64,000 nt of DNA, from assembly GCA_903884105.1 (NCBI GenBank), contig CAISDJ010000141.1, positions 1-64,000 of the forward strand, written 5' to 3'. The notes beneath the pieces were generated by a model. That model was given only the letters and a program-made list of their open reading frames with translations. It was not told where the DNA came from and did no database searches. Position 1 is the first letter of the stretch. The number at the start of each line of letters is the position of its first letter. The stretch is from an uncultured Pseudomonadota bacterium (GTDB lineage: Bacteria; Pseudomonadota; Gammaproteobacteria; Steroidobacterales; Steroidobacteraceae). Below are positions 16,919 through 24,711 of this stretch, piece after piece. A program made the translations under genes and the position numbers.

Positions 16919-17950
16919 ATGAAAGTTGATAAGACAATCGGTGCCGTGGGCCTCGGGTTGCTGCTCGGTGCGGGCATCGCCGGCTATGCCACGGCACAAA
17001 CCGCCAACCCGCTGTTGGTGACACCGCAATCGCAGTTCAAGCCCATGCCGATGCCAGCGATTGAAAAGCCCGCGCAGGCCTTCAAGACGGCGGAAGAGCA
17101 CTACAAGTATCTCCTCAAGCAGGCGAACGGCGGCACCAAGCACACGCAAGCGACGATTCCCGACTGGAGCGGCCTGTGGACTTCGGGCGCCAACTCGATG
17201 ACCGCCACGTTCCTCGTCAGCACCAACGAAGGCGCGCTGATGAGCCCCGGTGGGACGGTCCGCGAAGGCATCCTCACACCCGCGTACGAGAAGCAGTTCA
17301 AGGCGCGCCGCGCGGAAATCGGCAAGCTCGGCCAGCAGAAGTTCGATCGACTCACCCGTTGCGAATTCCCTGGGGCCGCACGCTGGTTGTGGGAACCGTA
17401 CGTCAAGGAATTCGCCAACACGCCCACGCAGACGTGGATGCTGAACGACTTCATGAACGAGACACGCCGCGTCTACATCGGCTCCGAGCACGTCAACATT
17501 GACGCCAAGCACTCGGCCACCGGCGACAGCATCGGCTTCTGGGACAAGGACAAGCTGATTGTCTGGACCCAGTGGATCAACCCGGCGGACTACACGCGCG
17601 GCATGCCCCTGACCAGCAACCAGCTCCAGATGGTGGAAACCTGGCAGCTGCGGCACGGCGACAAGGGCGCCAAGCAGCTCACCGCCCAGGTGACCTACTA
17701 CGACCCCCTGTCGCTCGTGAAGCCGATCTCGCTGGTCTACCTGCAGGAATACCGGCCGGATCTCGAGAAGATCGGCGTGCGCATCCGCAACTGGGAATGC
17801 GCGACCAGCAGCAACGACTTCATCGACGCAGAAGGCAATACGTCGGTCCGCTTGCCTGGCGACCCCGAGTACAAGGATCCCCGCGGTTCGACGGACTATC
17901 CGGATCTGCCCGGCCAGGACCTCGACCCCATTTTCGATCCGGGCAAGTAA
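16919..17950 (+). CDS. Secreted protein of unknown function, partner of DUF6152 gene
   Basis: A 343 aa protein with a Sec signal (MKVDKTIGAVGLGLLLGAGIAGYATAQ) and a strong ribosome binding site (AAGGGGGAGTTCAATA then ATG). The mature part has IPDWSGLWTSG, CEFPGAARWLWEPYVKEF, VYIGSEHVNIDAKHSATGDSIGFWDKDKLIVWTQWINPADY and VVETWQLRHG-like strands. The GDSIGFWDKDKLIVWT strand matches GHSIARWEGDTLVIDST in the secreted protein at 29474-30538, so both appear to share a beta-rich domain. It is followed by a DUF6152 gene 73 bp downstream, a common pairing in environmental proteobacteria. Function is unknown. Confidence 0.8.
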   Translation: MKVDKTIGAVGLGLLLGAGIAGYATAQTANPLLVTPQSQFKPMPMPAIEKPAQAFKTAEEHYKYLLKQANGGTKHTQATIPDWSGLWTSGANSMTATFLVSTNEGALMSPGGTVREGILTPAYEKQFKARRAEIGKLGQQKFDRLTRCEFPGAARWLWEPYVKEFANTPTQTWMLNDFMNETRRVYIGSEHVNIDAKHSATGDSIGFWDKDKLIVWTQWINPADYTRGMPLTSNQLQMVETWQLRHGDKGAKQLTAQVTYYDPLSLVKPISLVYLQEYRPDLEKIGVRIRNWECATSSNDFIDAEGNTSVRLPGDPEYKDPRGSTDYPDLPGQDLDPIFDPGK

Positions 17951-17970
17951 CCAGCCATAGCAAAACCACA

Positions 17971-17997
17971 GGCCCGTCCGGCGGACCCGGGCGGGCC
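17971..17997 (+). other. Intercistronic RNA hairpin between the secreted protein and DUF6152 genes
   Basis: GGCCCGTCCG and CGGGCGGGCC pair over 10 positions (one G-U) around a 7-base loop. There is no T tract, so it may be a stability element or weak attenuator between the two genes rather than a full terminator. Confidence 0.5.
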
Positions 17998-18023
17998 GAC
18001 AGATGCACAGCAAGAGGAAGACG

Positions 18024-18503
18024 ATGATGAAGAAGCTCACCTTCAGGGCCGCGGTCCTTGTCGCAGCCGGCGCGATCGGCGTTGCGGGCGTCGCTGCCGC
18101 TCACCATTCCTTCGCCATGTTCGACCAGTCCAAGCACGTGCTGGTCGTCGGCAAGGTCACTTCATGGAACTACAACAATCCACACAGCTGGCTGATGGTC
18201 GAAGCGCCCGATGAGACGGGCAAGATGCAGACTTGGAGCTTTGAAGGGGCCGCGCCAGTCCATGCAACCCGCCAGGGCGTGACCGGCGAAACCTTCAAGA
18301 AAGGCGACGCGGTCCGCGTCGTGATGAGTCCGATCAGGGACGGCCGCCGCGCTGGCGGTATCTGCTTCGCGTTGAAGGCCGATGGGACTGTGGCGCAGCC
18401 CTATGACGGCACGTGCAAGATGCCCGCCGTTTATGAAAAGTGGAAGGCCGCCGGCTGGCTGGACGGTGGCAAGAACCTCGAGACTCATCCGGGAATCGAG
18501 TAA
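18024..18503 (+). CDS. DUF6152 family secreted protein
   Basis: A 159 aa protein with a signal peptide (MMKKLTFRAAVLVAAGAIGVAGVAAA) followed at once by HHSFAMFDQSKHVLVVGKVTSWNYNNPHSWLMVE, the conserved block of DUF6152. The fold is probably a small beta barrel; the His-His-Ser start of the mature protein is invariant in the family. AAGAGGAAGACG before the ATG at 18024 decides the start over the ATG at 18003. No biochemical role is established. It is usually found beside secreted proteins like the one encoded just upstream. Confidence 0.88.
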   Translation: MMKKLTFRAAVLVAAGAIGVAGVAAAHHSFAMFDQSKHVLVVGKVTSWNYNNPHSWLMVEAPDETGKMQTWSFEGAAPVHATRQGVTGETFKKGDAVRVVMSPIRDGRRAGGICFALKADGTVAQPYDGTCKMPAVYEKWKAAGWLDGGKNLETHPGIE

Positions 18504-18520
18504 CCGACGACTCTGGTGGA

Positions 18521-18551
18521 TCGCAGCTGCCTCGTTGCGAGGCAGCTGCGA
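18521..18551 (+). terminator. Perfect 14 bp stem-loop after the DUF6152 gene
   Basis: TCGCAGCTGCCTCG, loop TTG, then CGAGGCAGCTGCGA: a perfect 14 bp inverted repeat starting 18 bp after the stop codon at 18503. No T tract follows, so intrinsic termination is plausible only as a strong stem, perhaps with Rho. Confidence 0.6.
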
Positions 18552-18751
18552 CACTGTGCGGGACCCGTACTTCTCGCCACAGCGTCTCGGCCCGCCGCTC
18601 AGGCTGAATTGTGCAGCACCTCCCGTCCGCCGCTGCTTCCTTCGTGAAAACATCGCCCCACTGACCAGGCCTCCCAGCGCGGTGCGCGTGGCTTTGCAAC
18701 CGATGGCTCGCGACGCCCCGATCACTCCACCTGTCCCAGCCCCCCCAATTC

Positions 18752-19014
18752 ATGCCCGGCGGATCTGCCCTCGGCGATCCCAGCCCGACGCTTGAATTGC
18801 TGGAAGAATCGTTCCGGTTCGTCAGAGGCCTCGCTGGCGAGCTTTCTGCCGGACGCGTCGACCTGCCGTCCTTCCCCGATATCGAGATGCGCGTCCGCAA
18901 GGCACTGGACGATGAATCGGTGACGGTCGAGCAGATCGCCCGCATCGGTGGCAGGAAGTCATGAAGTCGAGCCAGAGTGAAATCACGGCGTTGCAGGCGA
19001 TCCTGACGGGCTGA
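18752..19014 (+). pseudogene. Remnant of an HDOD-domain gene with an internal deletion
   Basis: The first part (18752-18964) encodes 70 aa ending in RVDLPSFPDIEMRVRKALDDESVTVEQIARI, which matches the opening of an HDOD domain, but the protein then stops after GGRKS instead of continuing into the domain core of about 200 residues. In the next frame, starting near 18946, WQEVMKSSQSEITALQAILTG looks like the amphipathic C-terminal helix that closes such proteins. The simplest reading is one HDOD gene that lost most of its core by deletion. HDOD proteins act in signalling; this one cannot be functional. Confidence 0.6.
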
Positions 19015-19027
19015 CTTGGAAGCGACG

Positions 19028-19567
19028 TCAGACCAGTGACAGCTTCTCCACGGAGCCCGTCAAGGTCTCCTCCCCCAGCGACAAGTACAGCGCCTGCTCC
19101 GACACGGACAGGTCGAACTCCATTCGCCGTTCGAGCCGCGCAACCAAGCTTGCCAGGAATTCGCGGTCGACCACCCTGATCTCGAGGGCCTCGGCACGAT
19201 GAATACGCTCGCCTGCGAGTCGCGCCAACCAGGGTTCCACGCCTCGATGGGCGTAGATCACGACACGGGGCGCAGCCTTGCCAGCCTTGTGTAGCCGGGG
19301 TGCCTCGGGCGTGCCCACCTCGATCCAGGCCTTGAGGACGCCAGTCAGGTCGCGTACCGACAGGGCTGGCTCGTCCGGGTCGGACAGGCCCTTTGAGAAA
19401 GCGATCCCTTCCGTGTACTCGAGGCAGTAAGCGAGCAAGCGAGTCAGCAGGTATTCCTCGGTTTCCGACGGATGCCGGGCGATGCGCATCGACAGGGTTT
19501 CATACACGCCCCGATCGGCATCGGCGAGTCGCACCGTGAACACATAGATCGTCGCGCCGAGCGCCAT
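19028..19567 (-). CDS. YaeQ family protein
   Basis: A 179 aa protein starting MALGATIYVFTVRLADADRGVYETLSMRIARHPSETEEYLLTRLLAYCLEYTEGIAFSKGL, the conserved YaeQ opening with a PD-(D/E)xK nuclease-like fold. Later blocks include WIEVGTPEAPRLHKAGKAAPRVVIYAH. The upstream in-frame extension to 19678 has no family similarity. YaeQ was reported to relate to RfaH suppression, but its biochemical role is unsettled. It is transcribed towards the HDOD remnant. Confidence 0.9.
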   Translation of the reverse strand: MALGATIYVFTVRLADADRGVYETLSMRIARHPSETEEYLLTRLLAYCLEYTEGIAFSKGLSDPDEPALSVRDLTGVLKAWIEVGTPEAPRLHKAGKAAPRVVIYAHRGVEPWLARLAGERIHRAEALEIRVVDREFLASLVARLERRMEFDLSVSEQALYLSLGEETLTGSVEKLSLV

Positions 19568-19802
19568 GGGAATCACCTGTCGGGAAGCCGGGTCCGGGAC
19601 TGTCTGTTGCCGGCAAGCCCGTAAAAGGACCAACCCGACAGACAGTGCGGCGCATGGTACTACTGGTCGACGCGGCACATACCACGGACACCCTTCCCGG
19701 CCCGCATCTTGGCGAGACCGACTACTGCCTTGTCCTTATTCCGTCGCACCCGCCTCGCTCGTTAAGATTGCTTTCGTCCGTGCACACGGGGAGACCTTGA
19801 AC

Positions 19803-20072
19803 ATGCTGCGACCATTACTGGCTTTTTCCGTCATGTTACTGCTGTGTGGCTGCGCAACGACTACGGGGCAGGCTGCGCCGAAACAGGAACGAGCGGCAGC
19901 GGATGTCATTTCGGTCAACTGCTCGGGGGCCTCCGGGGGCTGGGTGTTCTGCTACCGCAGCGCAAAGCAGGCCTGCGGCCCCACGGGCTATACCGTCGTG
20001 AGTCGCGATGGGGCCATCGGAGCAACCGCATCGGAAAGCGACAACCGGACACTCACCGTCAAGTGCAATTGA
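19803..20072 (+). CDS. Small lipoprotein with four cysteines
   Basis: An 89 aa protein with a lipoprotein signal (MLRPLLAFSVMLLLCGCATTTGQ, lipid Cys in LLCGC). GGGGAGACCTTGAAC precedes the ATG. The mature part carries SVNCSGASGGWVFCYRSAKQACGPTGYTVVSRDG and a final KCN: four cysteines that could form two disulfides. This small domain, with the CYRSAKQACGPTGY pattern, recurs in lipoproteins of proteobacteria; no function is known. It is too small to infer more. Confidence 0.75.
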   Translation: MLRPLLAFSVMLLLCGCATTTGQAAPKQERAAADVISVNCSGASGGWVFCYRSAKQACGPTGYTVVSRDGAIGATASESDNRTLTVKCN

Positions 20073-20216
20073 ACGATCACGGGTCCTAGGGGATCCTGCT
20101 GATCGCCTTCCCGAAATCACCGCCGCAAGTGCTTGGGTACAGTCGCGGGGCATCGGCCTGTCGCGCTGTCTACCCCCTTTTCCTCGGGCCGCTTCCTTAC
20201 CCTGCGGAAACAAGGT

Positions 20217-20254
20217 GGGTCCCCCGACGTTCCTGGAGGAACGCCGGGGGAGCC
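20217..20254. repeat. REP-like imperfect palindrome / bidirectional terminator
   Basis: CCCCCGACGTTCC, loop TGGA, then GGAACGCCGGGGG: 12 of 13 positions pair, and the flanks pair partly further. It lies between two convergent genes, where a terminator or REP element would be expected. I found no second copy in the window. Confidence 0.5.
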
Positions 20255-20314
20255 ATTTCATCTAGCGTGGAAAACCCACTACCAGGTCGTACGCACCCCA
20301 GGGCCAGCCGCGCC

Positions 20315-21781
20315 TCAAGGCACCGGACGACCCGGGATGGTTGCGTAGAAATCAGCCTTGGTGATTGGCCGATCCGGCGCGGGTGCATGCACGGACACCA
20401 GGGTGTTGTACTTGAACCCCAACCGCTCGAAGTTGTCCGCCATCGCGACGTGCGTGAACATACCCACGGCAGGGGGCGGCGTGTTCGGTGCAGGCATATT
20501 GAACATGTCGGCATACGCCACGATGCCTTCCTTCGGCAGGTAGGCAACCAGCAAGCCGTCGGCGTGCGCAATGCCCTTCATCGCATGCACTTCGACCGTC
20601 CGGTTGCCGTCCGTGAACACGCGCTTGTCCCCCACGGCCTCGATCACGGGCTTCTTGCCAGACGTGGCAATCGCATCCGGAGCCAGAGTCCGCGGCGCAT
20701 TCAGCCACTTGTCGAAGTACGCCTTGTTAGCCTCGTGCATCACGAGCGTGATGCCTTCCGCCACCGGAGCCGCGAGGCCACTGGTGTGGTCCGCATGGTG
20801 GTGCGACACGATGCCGTAGCGGATCGGCTTGTTCGGAATCACGCGCTTGGCTTCGGCAATGATGGCCTTGCCGCGTGCTTCGCTCTGGGGACCCGGCTCG
20901 AACAGCAGGATGTGATCCGCGAACTCGACGGCGAGGGCAACGTAGCCGCCCGTGATGCGATAGACGCCGTCCGCCAGCTTCTCGGATCCCACCTGCGGTG
21001 CGCCGCCGGGAGGTCCGCCTGCTCCACCGGCCGGCGGTGCGGGAGGCGTCAGCAGGGCCTGCAGGTTGGCAGGATTCGCGGTCGCGCCCTGCACAAACAT
21101 GTCGAAGCTCGGCCAGCCCGCACGCGTCTGCCTGATTTCAGCCGGGAACTTGAGTCCGTTGCTGTCGCGGTAGCCGCTGTAGCTGGTTGAGACCAGCATG
21201 TCGCCGTAGATCGGGTGCTCGAGCCACGTTTCGACCTTGTCCACCAGATTGGACTGGACATTGATGTAGCCCACCAGCTTGTAGGGCTGGCCGCCCGGGG
21301 ACTTGGGAGCTGCCGGGCTCCACGTCACGACGTACTGGCGATTCGCACCGGAGCCGGTCGCGCGCGATGTGGCGCTATTGGCCGCAGCGCCCTTCAGGAA
21401 GCCCCACGGCGTAATCCAGATCTCGAGCTGCTGGCCCCATGCGGCCTGCGCTGGCGTGATGTTCTGCTGGAACTGGCCCATGGAGGCAGGATTGCCTTGC
21501 GGCGGCATCGCATACGTCACCGCAGTGGCGCGCGAAGCGGGTTGCGCGAAGTCGATCGCGCGGACGTAGTCATTGAGGTTCTGGCGCGGCCAGGGATTGC
21601 TGGCGTTGCTGTTCTGTCCGAGGTTGTAGTTCGCAGCCACGCCGAAATAGCTGACCGAAGTCACGCTGTCGACGCCCATGGCCTTGGCCGAATTGCTGAT
21701 GACGGTCTTGGCATCCTGAGCACCCGCGGTCGTCGCCGCGAGCAGCATCAGTGCCACCGCACCGATAGTCCTTGAACCCAT
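20315..21781 (-). CDS. Secreted metallo-beta-lactamase-fold hydrolase
   Basis: A 488 aa protein. AAGGGGGAACA precedes the ATG at 21781 and a signal peptide ends near residue 21. The first 230 residues are an uncharacterised domain seen in this subfamily; a Pro/Gly-rich linker (TPPAPPAGGAGGPPGGAP, about 245-262) leads to the hydrolase domain. Its metal motif is intact: SHHHADHTSG at about 326-335, with IAHADG, YADMF and a late VHAP. It is therefore a likely dinuclear zinc hydrolase acting outside the cytoplasm. The substrate is unknown. Confidence 0.85.
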   Translation of the reverse strand: MGSRTIGAVALMLLAATTAGAQDAKTVISNSAKAMGVDSVTSVSYFGVAANYNLGQNSNASNPWPRQNLNDYVRAIDFAQPASRATAVTYAMPPQGNPASMGQFQQNITPAQAAWGQQLEIWITPWGFLKGAAANSATSRATGSGANRQYVVTWSPAAPKSPGGQPYKLVGYINVQSNLVDKVETWLEHPIYGDMLVSTSYSGYRDSNGLKFPAEIRQTRAGWPSFDMFVQGATANPANLQALLTPPAPPAGGAGGPPGGAPQVGSEKLADGVYRITGGYVALAVEFADHILLFEPGPQSEARGKAIIAEAKRVIPNKPIRYGIVSHHHADHTSGLAAPVAEGITLVMHEANKAYFDKWLNAPRTLAPDAIATSGKKPVIEAVGDKRVFTDGNRTVEVHAMKGIAHADGLLVAYLPKEGIVAYADMFNMPAPNTPPPAVGMFTHVAMADNFERLGFKYNTLVSVHAPAPDRPITKADFYATIPGRPVP

Positions 21782-21963
21782 TGTTCCCCCTTGTTCCTGG
21801 TGAGTCTGCAAGCCTGCCCAAACGTACGGTATGGCACGTTCGAGAGAGGGGCGATGGTGCCTCGTGCCCGCGCCTCAAGGCAAGGGGCGGAAACGTGAAG
21901 TATCGTGGAGCCAGGCTTCACCGCAATGCGGCAGGCGGCGAGCCACTGGTCGCAACCGGAAAG

Positions 21964-22620
21964 CTACCCGCCAGTCCGCCGCTTCAGCTCGTCGATTTCG
22001 GTGCGCAGCTCAGCGACCTCACGCTCCAGGGCCTCCACACGTTCCGTCGTCGACGGCGTGCGCGACTCCCGCACGGACTCCACCGGCGTCGCAAGCTCCG
22101 TCATCTCGATGGCGCCACTGAACAGATGGGCGTAGCGAGAATCCCGCCGATTCGGTTCCCTGGCCAGTCGCACGACAAAGGGACCCTCTTCGCGGGCGGC
22201 CAACGCGGCGAGCGCGGACTCGATGTCGGCTACGTCACCGGCCTCGGCCATCCGTGCGGTGCGCGACTTCAGTTCGCCCGGCGTCTGCGGCCCTCGCAGT
22301 AACAATTCGCAGAGGATCGAGGTCGCAAGCGGCGAGAACTCGAGTGTCCCGAAGCCGGTATTGCAGAAGCGGTGCTGGTATTTCGGTACGCGGCTACCAA
22401 ATCCGGAACGCTCGAGGATCAGGTGCTTGGCAATCAGCCCGTCGACCGCTGCCTGCACGGCCCGCTCCTCGAGCTCCATGAGCGGATCGCGGTTGCTCTT
22501 CTGGTTGCACGCGTTCGTCAGCGCATTAAGCGACAGCGGATACTGGTCCGGCATCGTAATCGCCTTCTCGATCAGGCACCCGATGAGGCGGGCCTCGATG
22601 GGGTTCAGCAGGATAGGCAT
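21964..22620 (-). CDS. YceH family (DUF480) protein
   Basis: A 218 aa protein: two winged-helix domains followed by a coiled-coil tail (STTERVEALEREVAELRTEIDELKRRTGG). The opening LNPIEARLIGCLIEKAITMPDQYPLSLNALTNACNQKSNRDP is the diagnostic DUF480 block. Its ATG overlaps the stop codon of the preceding cytochrome gene by one base (TGATG), so translation is coupled. A DNA-binding role is suggested by the fold, but no target is known. Confidence 0.92.
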   Translation of the reverse strand: MPILLNPIEARLIGCLIEKAITMPDQYPLSLNALTNACNQKSNRDPLMELEERAVQAAVDGLIAKHLILERSGFGSRVPKYQHRFCNTGFGTLEFSPLATSILCELLLRGPQTPGELKSRTARMAEAGDVADIESALAALAAREEGPFVVRLAREPNRRDSRYAHLFSGAIEMTELATPVESVRESRTPSTTERVEALEREVAELRTEIDELKRRTGG

Positions 22621-23615
22621 CAAGGCGTGCGGGATGCCACGTAGGCTGCTACGGCCATCAGCTCCGTATTGGTCATCTGGCCGATCACGGGCTTCATGAG
22701 GTCGGCGCCGGGACCGGTGCGGGTTCCCGAGCGCATGTCCACCATCTGGCGCATCAGGTAGCTCGGCGACCGCCCTGCAATGGCAGGCACGTCGTCCATG
22801 CCGCGGAGATCCTTGCCGTGGCACGTGCCGCAAGGCTGCGTCTTGCCCCTGCCGGTGGTCACCAGCACGGCACCGCGATTGATGTAGCCCTGCGGAACAT
22901 AGGCAACGAAACCCACGCGGGGATTGCGCAGGATCTCGACCGCTTCCACGTCCTCGGGCACTTCGATGATGCGGGGGCCGAGGGGTTCCTGCTTGCCGCC
23001 GGCGATCGGCAGGAACAGGCCCACGGACGTCGTCGTTTCCGGCACGGTCTTGGTCTCCACGACCTTGATCCACGGCCTGGCCTTCATCGAGCTGTAGTAC
23101 TCGGCGGCCTGGCGGATTTCGCTGTCGGTCATGCCCTTCGCGATGTTCGCCATGACGGTCGTGTTCGCCTTGCGCGAGTCCGCCGACTTGCGCGTGCCGT
23201 CACGGAACGCGTGCATCTGGGCGATGAAGTAGTTGAGCGGCAGGCCCACGATGGGCGCGTTCTCGGGACGGCCCTGTCCGTTCGGGTAATGACACAGCGC
23301 GCAAGCCCAGACGTCGGGCTGCTTGCCCTTCGCCACGATCTGCGGCATCACGGGGTGGTCGCCCGGGAACCAGTCGGCGGGACCGAAGCGGTCGCCAATC
23401 TGTGCGCGGGTGAATTGCGCCGTCGATCCCGGCAGCGTGTACAGCTTGGCATCGGGCGCGGGTGCAGCGGCGGGCGCGGGTGCAGGCGCAGGTACCGCCG
23501 GCACAGCCGGTGCCGCGTCCTTGAATCCATACGCCCACGGCGGTGGGGCTTCGGGCGCACCCGCCAGCGCCGTTCCCGCGATGAGGTTCAGTATCAAGCC
23601 TGTCGTCTTGCGCAT
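22620..23615 (-). CDS. Periplasmic dihaem cytochrome c (c4-like)
   Basis: A 331 aa protein with a signal peptide (MRKTTGLILNLIAGTALAGA) and a Pro/Ala-rich linker (about 35-57), then two cytochrome c domains: CALCHYPNGQGRPENAPIVGLPLNYFIAQM and CGTCHGKDLRGMDDVPAIAGRSPSYLMRQM. Methionine-containing segments after each could supply axial ligands. The layout matches cytochrome c4 with an extra strand-rich insert between the domains. It is coupled to the YceH gene, an odd partner, and is a probable electron carrier for a periplasmic oxidation. Its redox partner is not evident from sequence. Confidence 0.88.
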   Translation of the reverse strand: MRKTTGLILNLIAGTALAGAPEAPPPWAYGFKDAAPAVPAVPAPAPAPAAAPAPDAKLYTLPGSTAQFTRAQIGDRFGPADWFPGDHPVMPQIVAKGKQPDVWACALCHYPNGQGRPENAPIVGLPLNYFIAQMHAFRDGTRKSADSRKANTTVMANIAKGMTDSEIRQAAEYYSSMKARPWIKVVETKTVPETTTSVGLFLPIAGGKQEPLGPRIIEVPEDVEAVEILRNPRVGFVAYVPQGYINRGAVLVTTGRGKTQPCGTCHGKDLRGMDDVPAIAGRSPSYLMRQMVDMRSGTRTGPGADLMKPVIGQMTNTELMAVAAYVASRTP

Positions 23616-23679
23616 GCGCTTCGGGCCCGTGAAGGAAGATGGGGAATCAGATTCGTGTGCATGAAGGAAAGCCAAACCG

Positions 23680-24369
23680 CTACTTGAGCAGCCGTCCGCC
23701 TTCCAGATCGAGGTTCACGCCGTTGATGGCCGGATTGTCGAGCAGGAACAGCGTGGCCCGGGCAACGTCGTCGGTGGTAGCGAGGCGTCCGGTGAGCGTG
23801 CCTGCGCGCGCTGCGTCGAGCACCTGCGGCTTGCCGCTCCACGAATCGGTGTCACTCACGATGCCGGGGTGCAACGCAGTCACGCGGATCGGGGCGAGCT
23901 CGACCGCGAGCGCCCGCACCATGCTCTCCACGCCGCCGTTGACCGTCGACACCGTGATGGAACCGGGATAGGGCCGATTCTTGGCCTGACCGCCCAGCAA
24001 CACGATGGAAGTGGCCGGCGTCATCCGGGGCAACAACGTGTGCACGACTTCCGTATAGCCGACGAGCTTCATGGTCACGAGGCTCAGCGCCCGGGCGACG
24101 TCGTAGTTCCGGACCGAATTCTGGTCGCGCTCGATGGCTGCCAGCACGAGGTGATCAACCTGTCCGAGGCCGGCAAGTGCCGCGGCAACCTCAAGCGGCC
24201 GGGTCAGGTCCAGCGCGAGCCCGGTCACGCCGAGGCCGATCTCGCGGGCAATGCCTGCCGTCCGTTCCGCGTTGCGCCCCGTGATCACGACATTTTCACC
24301 GCGCCGGGCCAACGCAACCGCCACCGCCCGGCCAATGCCTGCCGTCCCCCCGACAATCAATGCATTCAT
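23680..24369 (-). CDS. Short-chain dehydrogenase/reductase-like protein with substituted catalytic residues
   Basis: A 229 aa SDR-fold protein. The nucleotide-binding loop GGTAGIGRAVA (about 8-18) is normal and the closing block NPAINGVNLDLEGGRLL is SDR-like. At the catalytic position the usual YxxxK is replaced by V-S-T-V-N (about 140-144), and the strand with the catalytic Ser reads LLGGQAK. Enzymatic redox by the standard mechanism is therefore doubtful; a subgroup of SDRs with this TVN pattern is known to me only as unannotated homologues. The ATG at 24369 (MNALIVGG) gives the normal start. Confidence 0.8.
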   Translation of the reverse strand: MNALIVGGTAGIGRAVAVALARRGENVVITGRNAERTAGIAREIGLGVTGLALDLTRPLEVAAALAGLGQVDHLVLAAIERDQNSVRNYDVARALSLVTMKLVGYTEVVHTLLPRMTPATSIVLLGGQAKNRPYPGSITVSTVNGGVESMVRALAVELAPIRVTALHPGIVSDTDSWSGKPQVLDAARAGTLTGRLATTDDVARATLFLLDNPAINGVNLDLEGGRLLK

Positions 24370-24711
24370 TCTTGTTGTCCCGTTACCCAGCCCGATCCCG
24401 AGGGCAGCAACGGTACCAGACTTGGGGCAGAGACGTGAGGCAGCCCCCCCCCCGCCCGCCCCCCTGCCGACGGACTGCACGCGACTCCCCCATGCCATCG
24501 CGGACAGGACTGGCCAGCCTCCCACGGCCGCTCCCATAAGGGCTTCTCTTATTTCAGGAAGCAGCGGGGCTGGCCGTTACAGGCTGCGGGCGCGTGTACC
24601 TCGCGGAAATCTGGAAACGGCTTCCGGTTACCCACCCGTCTTCGGGAGGACAATCGCGGGCAGCTCGAGGTCAGCCACGGCCCAGAAGCCCAACCATCGG
24701 ATCGGGACATC
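24370..24711. other. Intergenic region with a homopolymeric C tract
   Basis: About 340 bp between divergent genes; promoters for both are expected here. It contains a C-rich run near 24448-24468 (eleven consecutive C, then further C blocks), possibly prone to slippage. No gene, operator or terminator is convincing. Confidence 0.5.

Noticed and set aside
24448-24468. C-rich tract considered as a regulatory or phase-variation element
   Set aside because: It lies about 80-100 bp from the nearer start codon with no promoter spacing evidence; could be simple composition.
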